From NCBI RefSeq assembly GCF_016405905.1, contig NZ_JAEFCB010000003.1:186001-250000 (forward strand): DNA of 64,000 nucleotides, given 5' to 3'. This document shows, in pieces, positions 9,009-16,247 of the stretch. The translations under genes were made by a program, and so were the position numbers. Within the stretch, counting starts at the first letter, position 1; every line of letters starts with the position of its first letter. The notes below the pieces were generated by a model. The model saw only the letters and a list, made by a program, of their open reading frames with translations, did no database searches and was not told where the DNA came from. Source of the stretch: Variovorax sp. IB41. Lineage in GTDB: Bacteria > Pseudomonadota > Gammaproteobacteria > Burkholderiales > Burkholderiaceae_C.

Positions 9009-9890
9009 GAGCTGGCCGTTCTGGAAGTCGTGCACCGCCTGCTTCACTTCTTCCTGCGTGTTCATCACGAACGGACCGTACTGCGCGATGGGTTCGTGCA
9101 GCGGCCGGCCCGCGATGAGCAGCGCGCGCGCCGGGCTGTGGTTGGTGGCGCCGGCACGCAGCACCACGCCGTCGCTGCCCGCGTCGTTGGCAAGAATCGC
9201 CATGCGGCGCGTCGGCACTTCGCTTCCCGCAATCCAGAGCGATTCGCGGAACACGTAGACCAGCACGTTGTGGTCCGCGGGCAGCGGCTGCGCGAACTCG
9301 GCGCCCGGCGGCAGCGTGATGTCCAGGTAGAGCGGCTCGGTGTGCGCGCGCAGCACCGCGCCTTCGATGCCGTGGCTGGTGCCGGCGATCACGCGCACGT
9401 GCACGCCTTCGGCGGTGGTGTATTCGGGGATCTCTTCGCTCTGGATGTCGCGGTACCAGGGCTCGCGCATCTTGTCCTTGGCGGGCAGGTTGAGCCAGAG
9501 CTGAAAGCCTTCCATGAGGCCCTCTTCCTGCTCGGGCAGCTCGCTGTGCACGAGGCCGCGGCCGGCGGTCATCCACTGCACGCCGCCGTTCTCCAGCAGC
9601 CCTTCGTGGCCCGCGCTGTCGCGGTGGCGCATGCGGCCCGCGATCATGTACGTGACGGTTTCGAAGCCCCGGTGCGGATGGTTCGGAAAGCCGCCGATGT
9701 AGTCGCCCGGGTTGTCGCTGCCGAAAGCGTCGAGCATCAGGTACGGGTCGAGCCGTTTCTGCAGCGGCTGCTGCAGCACGCGGGTGAGTTTGACGCCGTC
9801 GCCGTCGCTGGTGGAAACGCCCGCCACGATGTGGTCGAGGCTGCGCGGCGTGGTGACGGGTTCGGTGGGGTGGTTGGCATTCTTCTTCAT
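9003..9890 (-). CDS. Pirin family protein (cupin, possible quercetin dioxygenase)
   Basis: A 295-residue bicupin of the pirin family. The N-terminal cupin has the metal-binding pattern PHPHRGFETVTYMIAG...HRDS...ENGGVQWMTAGRGLVHSE (His pairs plus Glu), and a C-terminal cupin follows. Bacterial pirins (YhhW type) bind iron and can degrade quercetin; some regulate pyruvate metabolism. Length and motif order are normal. Not in an obvious operon. Confidence 0.88.
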   Translation of the reverse strand: MKKNANHPTEPVTTPRSLDHIVAGVSTSDGDGVKLTRVLQQPLQKRLDPYLMLDAFGSDNPGDYIGGFPNHPHRGFETVTYMIAGRMRHRDSAGHEGLLENGGVQWMTAGRGLVHSELPEQEEGLMEGFQLWLNLPAKDKMREPWYRDIQSEEIPEYTTAEGVHVRVIAGTSHGIEGAVLRAHTEPLYLDITLPPGAEFAQPLPADHNVLVYVFRESLWIAGSEVPTRRMAILANDAGSDGVVLRAGATNHSPARALLIAGRPLHEPIAQYGPFVMNTQEEVKQAVHDFQNGQLG

Positions 9891-9949
9891 CGGCCCATGG
9901 TGTCACTAACCCCCCGACCGCGCCACCGGTGGGGACGAGCGCATCCGTG

Positions 9950-10507
9950 TCAGCCGGCAGCCTGGAATTTCGCCCGCATGTGCTCGGGGTACCACTGGGT
10001 GAAGCGGATCGCGCCGACGATGGCCGCGACCGTCACCGCAATGCCCACCCACAGGGGCAGCGCGGGCAGGTAGATCATGGCCACGTCCGCCAGCACCATG
10101 AGCGCGAAGGCGACGGCCCATGCGGCGGTGATGACGTTGTTGACCCACCGGAAGCCCGGCTGCGTCCACACCTCGGGCGGCGTCTGCTCCTTGGCGTACT
10201 GCAGCGTGAAGGGCTGGCCGATGAGCATGGAGCCGAGCACCACGATCAGGAGGCCGGCGTCCACGCGCAGGCGCACGCCCAGCAGCGACCACTCGGTGTG
10301 CGCCGCGAGGGCATAGACGGCGAGGCCACCGAACAGCAGCACGGTGCCGATCTCCAGCACCTTGACCGTGCGCTTGGGGCTCAACCAGTCGCGCGCGAGG
10401 AAGGCGGCCGAGAGCAGCGCCGCGGCGCACAGCGCGGGCACGACGCCCAGGACGCGGTCGAACACCGCGAAGACGATGAAGGGCACGAAGGCCAGCAGCA
10501 TGCTCAT
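9950..10507 (-). CDS. Integral membrane protein coupled to carotenoid oxygenase
   Basis: A 185-residue protein with five or six hydrophobic helices and no signature I recognise. Its start ATG overlaps the stop of the carotenoid oxygenase gene by 4 nt (ATGA), indicating translational coupling. It may act in the same pathway, for example handling a hydrophobic substrate, but the sequence does not show this. Confidence 0.72.
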   Translation of the reverse strand: MSMLLAFVPFIVFAVFDRVLGVVPALCAAALLSAAFLARDWLSPKRTVKVLEIGTVLLFGGLAVYALAAHTEWSLLGVRLRVDAGLLIVVLGSMLIGQPFTLQYAKEQTPPEVWTQPGFRWVNNVITAAWAVAFALMVLADVAMIYLPALPLWVGIAVTVAAIVGAIRFTQWYPEHMRAKFQAAG

Positions 10508-11907
10508 GCGCGTTCTCCAAACCAGTTGCCATGAAAGCCCACCGGCACGCGGTGCGGCAGCGACGCCGTGCAGACCGGCCCCTTGGCCAGCGCGCGGGCG
10601 TCGAAGATGACGAGATCGCTGGTGTTCGTCGCGCCGCGCCACACGGTGGCCAGCAGCCAGCCGTCGCCTTCTTCCGCATCGGGCGCGCGCGGGACGAAGA
10701 CGCCCTCGGACACCAGGTCGGGCGCGGGGAACACGTACATGTCGTGCCCACCCAAGACGTGGTCGACGTGGCGCAGGCCCGCATAGAGGCGCTGCGGTTC
10801 GCCGGGCTGCGCCTCGGCCCGGCACACGTACCAGCCGTGGCGGTACGGCAGGCCTGCGAAGCGATCGTCGATGCGCGGGAATTCGCCCGAAATGTCCTCC
10901 AGCCGCGTCTGCGTGAATTCGCGCGACGGCATCGACAGATCGAACTGCCAGCGCGCCAGCCAGCTGGGCGGCGTCGTCTCGCTCGCGGGCGAGCCGTCGG
11001 GCTTCGGAAAGAGCGGCGGCGTGGCGAACTGGATCACGTCGGCGAACAGGCTGCCGCCGGCCTCCCAGGCGTTCATGACGTGGAACATGTAGCAGCTCGC
11101 GCCGCGCCACCAGACGATGTCGGCGGTGCTGCCGCCCCGCGGCATCACGCCCACGCGGGTGCCGTATTCCGGCTCCCAGGCGTAGGGCGGGCGGCCGCTC
11201 TGGGCGCGCTCCATGCTGGCGGTGAGCGGCATGATGGGGAACATCACGTGGCGGTCGGTCACCATGAAGTCGTGGACCATGCTGGCGTAGGGCGCCTCGA
11301 ACTGCTCGAAGCGCGCGACGCGGCCCTCGGGCGAGATCACGCCGAAGCTCATGCCGTTCGACAGCCGCGCCGGCGTTCCGTAGCCGAAGAACAGCAACTC
11401 GCCGGTGCGCGGATCGGTCTTCGGATGGGCGGTGAAGCTGCCCTGCAGGGCGCCGTCGAAATCGGTGGCGCCCAGGGTGTCGAGCGTGCGCAGGTCGACT
11501 TCGATCGGCAGGTGCGCCTCCTCCAGCGCGAGCATGTGGCCGGCGTGGCCGATCACGTTGGTGTTGGCCGTGCCGTCGGTCGGCTGGGGCGCCTGGCCGG
11601 CGGGTGCCTTCTGGAAGCCGCTTGCGAGGTCGCGCCCTTCGGTGGCGGCCCGCCAGAGCTCGGTGCGCACCCAGCGGTTGCGGTAGCCCACCTGGCCGTC
11701 CGCCAGGGTGAACGAATGCAGCATGCCGTCGCCCGCGAACCAGTGCGCCTTGGGATCGGGCACCACTGGGTTCGGGCCGTTGCGCACCAGCGTACCGCGC
11801 AGGCCTTCGGGCAGGGCGCCTTGCAGGGGCAGCGGACCGAGTTCCGTCTCGAAGTCGATCGGCCCCATGTTGGGCGGCGGGGTGCGGGGGAGGGTGGCGT
11901 CGTTCAT
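10504..11907 (-). CDS. Carotenoid oxygenase family protein
   Basis: A 467-residue RPE65/CCD-type enzyme. These seven-bladed propellers use four His ligands to hold Fe(II) and cleave carbon-carbon double bonds in carotenoids, stilbenes or lignin-derived aromatics. Candidate ligand regions visible are TAHPKTDP, MVHDFMVTDRHVMFP, YMFHVMNAW and the C-terminal GFHGNW. The start MNDATLPRTPPP is preferred; the longer frame upstream runs into the divergent regulator. Two operator-like palindromes lie in the intergenic region. The window contains no carotenoid biosynthesis genes, so a plant-derived substrate is plausible. Confidence 0.85.
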   Translation of the reverse strand: MNDATLPRTPPPNMGPIDFETELGPLPLQGALPEGLRGTLVRNGPNPVVPDPKAHWFAGDGMLHSFTLADGQVGYRNRWVRTELWRAATEGRDLASGFQKAPAGQAPQPTDGTANTNVIGHAGHMLALEEAHLPIEVDLRTLDTLGATDFDGALQGSFTAHPKTDPRTGELLFFGYGTPARLSNGMSFGVISPEGRVARFEQFEAPYASMVHDFMVTDRHVMFPIMPLTASMERAQSGRPPYAWEPEYGTRVGVMPRGGSTADIVWWRGASCYMFHVMNAWEAGGSLFADVIQFATPPLFPKPDGSPASETTPPSWLARWQFDLSMPSREFTQTRLEDISGEFPRIDDRFAGLPYRHGWYVCRAEAQPGEPQRLYAGLRHVDHVLGGHDMYVFPAPDLVSEGVFVPRAPDAEEGDGWLLATVWRGATNTSDLVIFDARALAKGPVCTASLPHRVPVGFHGNWFGERA

Positions 11908-11941
11908 CGGGGCTCCTGGGAATTCGTTAGATCGCTCGCAT

Positions 11942-12010
11942 ATCTTTCCAGTGGAAATATCAACGAACCGGCCGATGAAGTCAAGGGATTTTTCCAGTGG
12001 TAAGATTTTT
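11942..12010. promoter_or_regulatory. Two operator-like sites for the divergent TetR regulator
   Basis: Two copies of TTTCCAGTGG lie 47 bp apart. The first is a near-perfect palindrome (TTTCCA-G-TGGAAA at 11945-11957, with AT-rich flanks ATC/TAT); the second reads TTTCCAGTGGTAAGAT. They occupy the gap between the carotenoid oxygenase and TetR genes, the usual place for a TetR repressor controlling both. Confidence 0.7.
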
Positions 12011-12042
12011 GACTTCCTTCCCGTTCTTCGCTCTTCTCCCCG

Positions 12043-12702
12043 ATGACCACCGACACCCCGCCCAAGCGCTACCACCACGGCTCCCTGCCCGAGGCCCTGC
12101 TCGCCGCGGCCGAGACGGTGCTGCTGCGCGACGGCATTCCCGGCCTGGGCCTGCGGGCCATCGCCCGGGAGGCAGGGGTGTCGCACACGGCGCCCAAGCA
12201 CCATTTCGGCGACACGACGGGCTTGGTGAGCGAGCTGGCCGCGGTCGGCTTCCGGCGCCTGACCGAGGCGATGCGCAGCGCCGCGCCCGAGACGGCCGAC
12301 GTGCGCGAGCGCCGCAATGCGATCGCCCGCGCCTATGTGCACTTCGCCCATGACAACGCGGCGATGTTCGGCCTGATGTTCCGCAACGAGATGATCGACA
12401 TGCGCCGCCCCGCGCTGCACGAATCCGCCCGCGAGGCGATGCGCGTGATGGCCGCCATCATCGGCGGCAGGCCGGAAACCTCGGGGGAAACGCCGGTGTC
12501 ACTGGGCGACACCGAAGCCGTGCGGATGACCGCCGCGTGGGGCTACGTGCACGGCCTGGCGATTTTGCTGATCGACCAGCGCCTGGGCGGCATCCTCCAG
12601 GTCACGCCCGGATTCGCTAGCCCGATCGATTTGGTCGATGCAACGCTGCGGGATGCGCGCTTCGGCTTCGAAGCAGGCGAGGCGCCTGAACAAAAGCCCT
12701 GA
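12043..12702 (+). CDS. TetR/AcrR family regulator with TetR_C_13-like domain
   Basis: A 219-residue regulator. The N-terminal helix-turn-helix (LRAIAREAGVSHTAPKHHFGDTTGLV, residues about 38-62) is typical, and the C-terminal part with the AWGYVHGLAILL segment resembles TetR_C_13/WHG ligand-binding domains. Divergent from the carotenoid oxygenase operon, with repeated operator-like sites between them, so it probably represses that operon and itself until a ligand binds. Confidence 0.86.
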   Translation: MTTDTPPKRYHHGSLPEALLAAAETVLLRDGIPGLGLRAIAREAGVSHTAPKHHFGDTTGLVSELAAVGFRRLTEAMRSAAPETADVRERRNAIARAYVHFAHDNAAMFGLMFRNEMIDMRRPALHESAREAMRVMAAIIGGRPETSGETPVSLGDTEAVRMTAAWGYVHGLAILLIDQRLGGILQVTPGFASPIDLVDATLRDARFGFEAGEAPEQKP

Positions 12703-12706
12703 GGCT

Positions 12707-13477
12707 TTATCCAGGCCACTGCTGGCGTTGCCAGTAGCGGTATTGCCAGTGGGTTGTGAACCCGGCGCGGCGGTAAAGCGACAGCGCCGGATGGTTCTGC
12801 GCATCGACCTGCAGGAACACGCGTTCGAAGCCCGCCGTCAACGCCGCTTGTGCGAGCCCCGCCAGCACGCGCCCAGCGAGTCCCCGGCCGCGGTGCGCCT
12901 TGTCGGTGCGCATGCCGTGCACGCTGGCCCAGCCGTGCCCGAAGGCCATGGCGCCCGCGGCCACGGTGCGTCCGTTCTCGCGCACGCTGGCATAGAGCGA
13001 GCCCTTGGCGCGGGCCAGCGAGCGCACGCGGTGGGCGCCGTCCACCGGGTCGAACCCTTCGCCGAGAAACAGCGCGGCCCAGGCATCGTCGGGGGCACGG
13101 TCCACATCGGCCATCGAACCGGCGCCGGGCGCCACTTGCCGCATCTGCCGCGCCGTTCCGATCTGCACGCAGGTGGGGTTGTCCTGCACGTAGTGCCGGC
13201 GCTCCAGCTCGGCGCGCAGGCCGTCGAAGCAGTCGACGTCGGCCAGCCGCAGCGCGGGCACGACCTGGCGGCTGTCGTAGCGGTCCTCGATGCGGTCGAG
13301 CGTGGCCGCGTCCACCGCGCTGCGATGCAGGGGAACTGCCGACTTGGCGCGCTTGACGGTGCCGCCATCGAAAGGCAGCAGCCAGCCGTCGAGCTCCTCG
13401 GACGCCTCGGGCGACACCGCTGCGATGGTGGCGCGCTCGATGGCTTCGATGTCGGCGATGCTTGGCGCTGTGGTCAT
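12707..13477 (-). CDS. GNAT family N-acetyltransferase
   Basis: A 256-residue protein whose C-terminal ~100 residues form a GNAT domain: GMRTDKAHRGRGLAGRVLAGL carries the acetyl-CoA-binding R-x-x-G-x-G/A loop and FLQVDAQNHPALSLYRRAGF the following motif. The N-terminal half is less typical. Start ATG overlaps the stop of the transglycosylase gene by 4 nt, so it is the last gene of the exosortase operon. The acceptor is unknown; a cell-wall amino sugar or amine is only a guess from context. Confidence 0.82.
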   Translation of the reverse strand: MTTAPSIADIEAIERATIAAVSPEASEELDGWLLPFDGGTVKRAKSAVPLHRSAVDAATLDRIEDRYDSRQVVPALRLADVDCFDGLRAELERRHYVQDNPTCVQIGTARQMRQVAPGAGSMADVDRAPDDAWAALFLGEGFDPVDGAHRVRSLARAKGSLYASVRENGRTVAAGAMAFGHGWASVHGMRTDKAHRGRGLAGRVLAGLAQAALTAGFERVFLQVDAQNHPALSLYRRAGFTTHWQYRYWQRQQWPG

Positions 13478-14742
13478 GGGGTACTGGCTTCCGGTGCGGT
13501 GTACTTGGCTGCGGCCACGCTCTTGAGCAGTGTTTCGCGCTGGTTGCGGCTGATGCCGCGCACGCTTTCCGCAACCCACTTGGTGCGGTCCGCGTCGATG
13601 CGTCCGTCGCGGCGCCATTGTTCGAGCACGGCCTGCGGCTTGTGCAGCATCGCGGCGAGCCACACGGCCTGCGCGGGCTCCAGCGTGCGCGCGCTGCGCT
13701 TGAAGTAGCGCCGCGCCGCCGCCTCGGCGCCGCAGATGTTGCCGCCCCAGGGCGCGTTGTCCAGATAGAGCTGCAGGATGCGGGCCTTGCCCAGCGTCTG
13801 CTCCATCTCGACCGCGTAGAGCATTTCGCGCAGCTTGCGCTCGGCCGTGCGGTCGCTGCCGGTCACCAGCAGCTTGGCCAGTTGCTGGGTGAGCGTGCTG
13901 CCGCCGCGCTTGGTCTGGCCTTCCTTCTGGTTGTTGTCGATCGACGCGAGGATCTCGGTGATGTCGTAGCCGGCGTGCGTGAAGAAGCGCTGGTCTTCGG
14001 CCGCGATGACGGCGCGCGCCAGCCAGCTGTCGTTGGCCAGCTTGGCGGAAGGGCCGCAGCTGGTGCGGGCGCCGAGCATCGCCTCGGTGCCGAGCCCCTG
14101 GACCGTGAACTGGCTGATGACCGGCTGCACGGCGAAGGTGGCTTCGGGCAGCACCAGCTGGCCGCTCAGCGCGAGCGTGCCGCCGATGCGCGCGCGCTGC
14201 AGCTCGGGCAGCGTGGGCAGCAGCACCGCATACCAGCGGGCGATGGGCGCGTCCTGGACCTTGGCGCTCAGATGCAGGTTCTTGGGCGCCAGGCGGCCTT
14301 CCCATTGGCCCTGGAGCATGTCCGTCTCGGTGGTCCTGGGGGTGGCTTCGAAGGTGCCGGTCAGCGTGTTGCCGTCGCGGCGCACCGTGGCCACCAGGCG
14401 CTCGACCTTGATCGGCTGCGTGCCGAGCGCGGGCACCTCGACGCTGCAGGGCTCGCAACGCAGCTCCTGCAGGCCCGTCGCATCTTTCCAGCTGAAACGC
14501 ACGGTGCCGAAACGGGTGTCGAGCGAGTGGCCGTCCAGGCGCGGCGCGAACCAGGGCGATGTGGCCAGGCGCACGGCCGTCGGCACGCCGATCTCGAAAT
14601 CGAGCGGGCCGGCTTTCACCGAGGTGCTCCATTCGCCCGCCGCCGGTGCCAGCGCGAATTTCACTATCAGAAAGATAGCTACAAGCGCTGTCAACACGAG
14701 GGCCAGCAGCCCGAAAAGCACAAATCGCAAGGTCTTCTTCAC
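13474..14742 (-). CDS. GT51 biosynthetic peptidoglycan glycosyltransferase with N-terminal extra domain
   Basis: A 422-residue membrane protein: an N-terminal transmembrane anchor (residues about 3-25), a ~200-residue beta-rich region without recognised motif, then a GT51 domain with AAEDQRFFTHAGYD (catalytic Glu), GGSTLTQQLAK and the ILQLYLDNAPWGGN region. GT51 enzymes polymerise lipid II into glycan chains. The usual MtgA is ~240 residues and lacks this middle domain. No transpeptidase domain is present. The GTG start at 14742 follows a GAGAG site at suitable spacing; GTG 14748 is an alternative. Confidence 0.8.
   Translation of the reverse strand: MKKTLRFVLFGLLALVLTALVAIFLIVKFALAPAAGEWSTSVKAGPLDFEIGVPTAVRLATSPWFAPRLDGHSLDTRFGTVRFSWKDATGLQELRCEPCSVEVPALGTQPIKVERLVATVRRDGNTLTGTFEATPRTTETDMLQGQWEGRLAPKNLHLSAKVQDAPIARWYAVLLPTLPELQRARIGGTLALSGQLVLPEATFAVQPVISQFTVQGLGTEAMLGARTSCGPSAKLANDSWLARAVIAAEDQRFFTHAGYDITEILASIDNNQKEGQTKRGGSTLTQQLAKLLVTGSDRTAERKLREMLYAVEMEQTLGKARILQLYLDNAPWGGNICGAEAAARRYFKRSARTLEPAQAVWLAAMLHKPQAVLEQWRRDGRIDADRTKWVAESVRGISRNQRETLLKSVAAAKYTAPEASTP
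14664..14678. repeat. Short hairpin, CTAT-N7-ATAG family
   Basis: CTAT-CAGAAAG-ATAG, a hairpin with the same spacing as those at 616, 45421 and 49868. Here it lies inside the N-terminal transmembrane region of the GT51 gene. Confidence 0.45.
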
Positions 14743-14752
14743 AAACACGCTC

Positions 14753-15322
14753 TCACATCGGTCTCGCCACGGTGACGGCTTGCCACGGGCCGGTCGACTG
14801 CCCGCTGGCCGCCGACCAGTACCAGGCTGAAGTGTCGGTGAAAGCGGTGCCTCGGGCATCGACGATGCGCTCGCAAACGCGGAACTTTTGCGCGCCGTGC
14901 CGTTGCGCAACAAAACAGCGCCACAAACGCGCCTGCGCATCGCGCTCCAGCCGCGCCTGTTCGATGCGGTAGCCGAGCGCGCGATAGCAGTCCGCGGCCG
15001 GATGGAGCATGCGCGTGGGCTGTTTCACCTCGCGCATGACGAGGGTCTGGGTGCCGTCCGTCATGCGTCCGATGGCGCCGGGGAAGCGGTCGGCGAAGCG
15101 CTGCTCGACCTCGCTCAGCGCGAGCGGGCGCAACGGAACACCGTCCCACTGGCTGGGCCATTCATGGGACATCGCCGTCTCGCCGAGTGCATCCGGCGCG
15201 CGCAGCGCCGCCGCGGTCGACCAGAGCATGCACAGCAGCATCGCCAGCGCGAAGGCGCTCTTGTGGCCGATGCGGTTGATGAAATGATTGGCGAACCAGC
15301 GTTCAAAGAACGGTGTCGACAT
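14753..15322 (-). CDS. EpsI-like exosortase-associated protein
   Basis: A 189-residue protein with one N-terminal membrane segment (residues about 22-42) and an extracytoplasmic domain resembling EpsI. Its core MLHPAADCYRALGY corresponds to the conserved His-Pro-Cys region, and SAWYWSAASG matches the late tryptophan/tyrosine motif. EpsI-type proteins accompany exosortases and probably help in surface attachment or polymer processing. It overlaps the end of the exosortase gene by 20 nt and ends 11 nt before the GT51 start. Confidence 0.75.
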   Translation of the reverse strand: MSTPFFERWFANHFINRIGHKSAFALAMLLCMLWSTAAALRAPDALGETAMSHEWPSQWDGVPLRPLALSEVEQRFADRFPGAIGRMTDGTQTLVMREVKQPTRMLHPAADCYRALGYRIEQARLERDAQARLWRCFVAQRHGAQKFRVCERIVDARGTAFTDTSAWYWSAASGQSTGPWQAVTVARPM

Positions 15323-16232
15323 GGCGGCCTCCTTGCGTGGTGATCAGGCCCGGGATCGGGTGGTCGCCAGGTTCCGGCACGGCGCGCGCGGGCACCATCA
15401 GGCGTGCGATGGCGCCGCACACGGCCGCCAGCACGACCAGGCCCAGCGCGTTGTGCGCCCACGGCGCCAATGCATGGCCCGCGCCCTCGAAAGCGATGAG
15501 CACGCTGTTGCGCACGATGTTGCCGGCCAGCACCAGCAGGCCGACCATCGGCAGGCGCCGCACGAAGGCCTTGTCGCTGCGGCGCGCCCACAGCGCGACG
15601 GCGCAGGCCGTGAAGTAGCCCAGCCACACCATCTGCACGCCGGAGCAGGGCGCATCGACGATCACCAGGCGGCCGTCCACCATCAGGCTCGTGCCTTCAC
15701 GCGCCACATCGAAGCCCGGCGCGAGCAGCCAGCGGCTGGCCTCGGCGGTCACCACGCGCAGCGGATAGCCCGCGTAGAACTGCAGCGACGACAGCAGCGG
15801 CAGCGCAAGCACCGCCAATCCCGCCACCGGCAATGCAGCCACGCGCCTCGGCAGGAAGGCCAGCAGGCCGCAGGCCAGTGCCAGCACGGCCACCAATCCC
15901 GCCGCCAACGGGGGCAGCGCGGGCACGATGCCGAGCCCCGAGCGCAGCAGCGTGGCGAGCACAGTGCCGGCGCCTGCGAGCGCCAGCCAGCCCAACCGCG
16001 GGGAGGCGCGCAGCTCGCGCCGGCATTGCCACGCCAATGCTGCGAGCGCTACCAGCGCCACCAGGCCCAGCGGATCGTCCGAGCCGTCGCGCATGCGCTG
16101 GACCATCCATGCCCACGTGGGCGTCAGCGCGGCGAACTGCAGCGCGAGCCAGCCGGCGGCCGGCGTGCGGTCGATGTGAATGCCCCAATCCACGATGCGC
16201 GGATGACGGTGGGCGAGCGTTGCCAAGGACAT
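15303..16232 (-). CDS. Exosortase (PEP-CTERM sorting transpeptidase)
   Basis: A 309-residue polytopic membrane protein with about eight hydrophobic helices. The exosortase catalytic residues are visible: Cys196 in DAPCSGVQM, Arg241 in GNIVRNSVL and His260 in APWAHNALG. Exosortases cleave C-terminal PEP-CTERM-type tails of exported proteins. The only substrate candidate here is the adjacent VIT/vWA protein, 15 nt upstream. The subfamily is not assigned; the short length and single target suggest a dedicated, one-substrate type. Confidence 0.88.
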   Translation of the reverse strand: MSLATLAHRHPRIVDWGIHIDRTPAAGWLALQFAALTPTWAWMVQRMRDGSDDPLGLVALVALAALAWQCRRELRASPRLGWLALAGAGTVLATLLRSGLGIVPALPPLAAGLVAVLALACGLLAFLPRRVAALPVAGLAVLALPLLSSLQFYAGYPLRVVTAEASRWLLAPGFDVAREGTSLMVDGRLVIVDAPCSGVQMVWLGYFTACAVALWARRSDKAFVRRLPMVGLLVLAGNIVRNSVLIAFEGAGHALAPWAHNALGLVVLAAVCGAIARLMVPARAVPEPGDHPIPGLITTQGGRHVDTVL

Positions 16233-16247
16233 GTTCTTCTCGATCGT

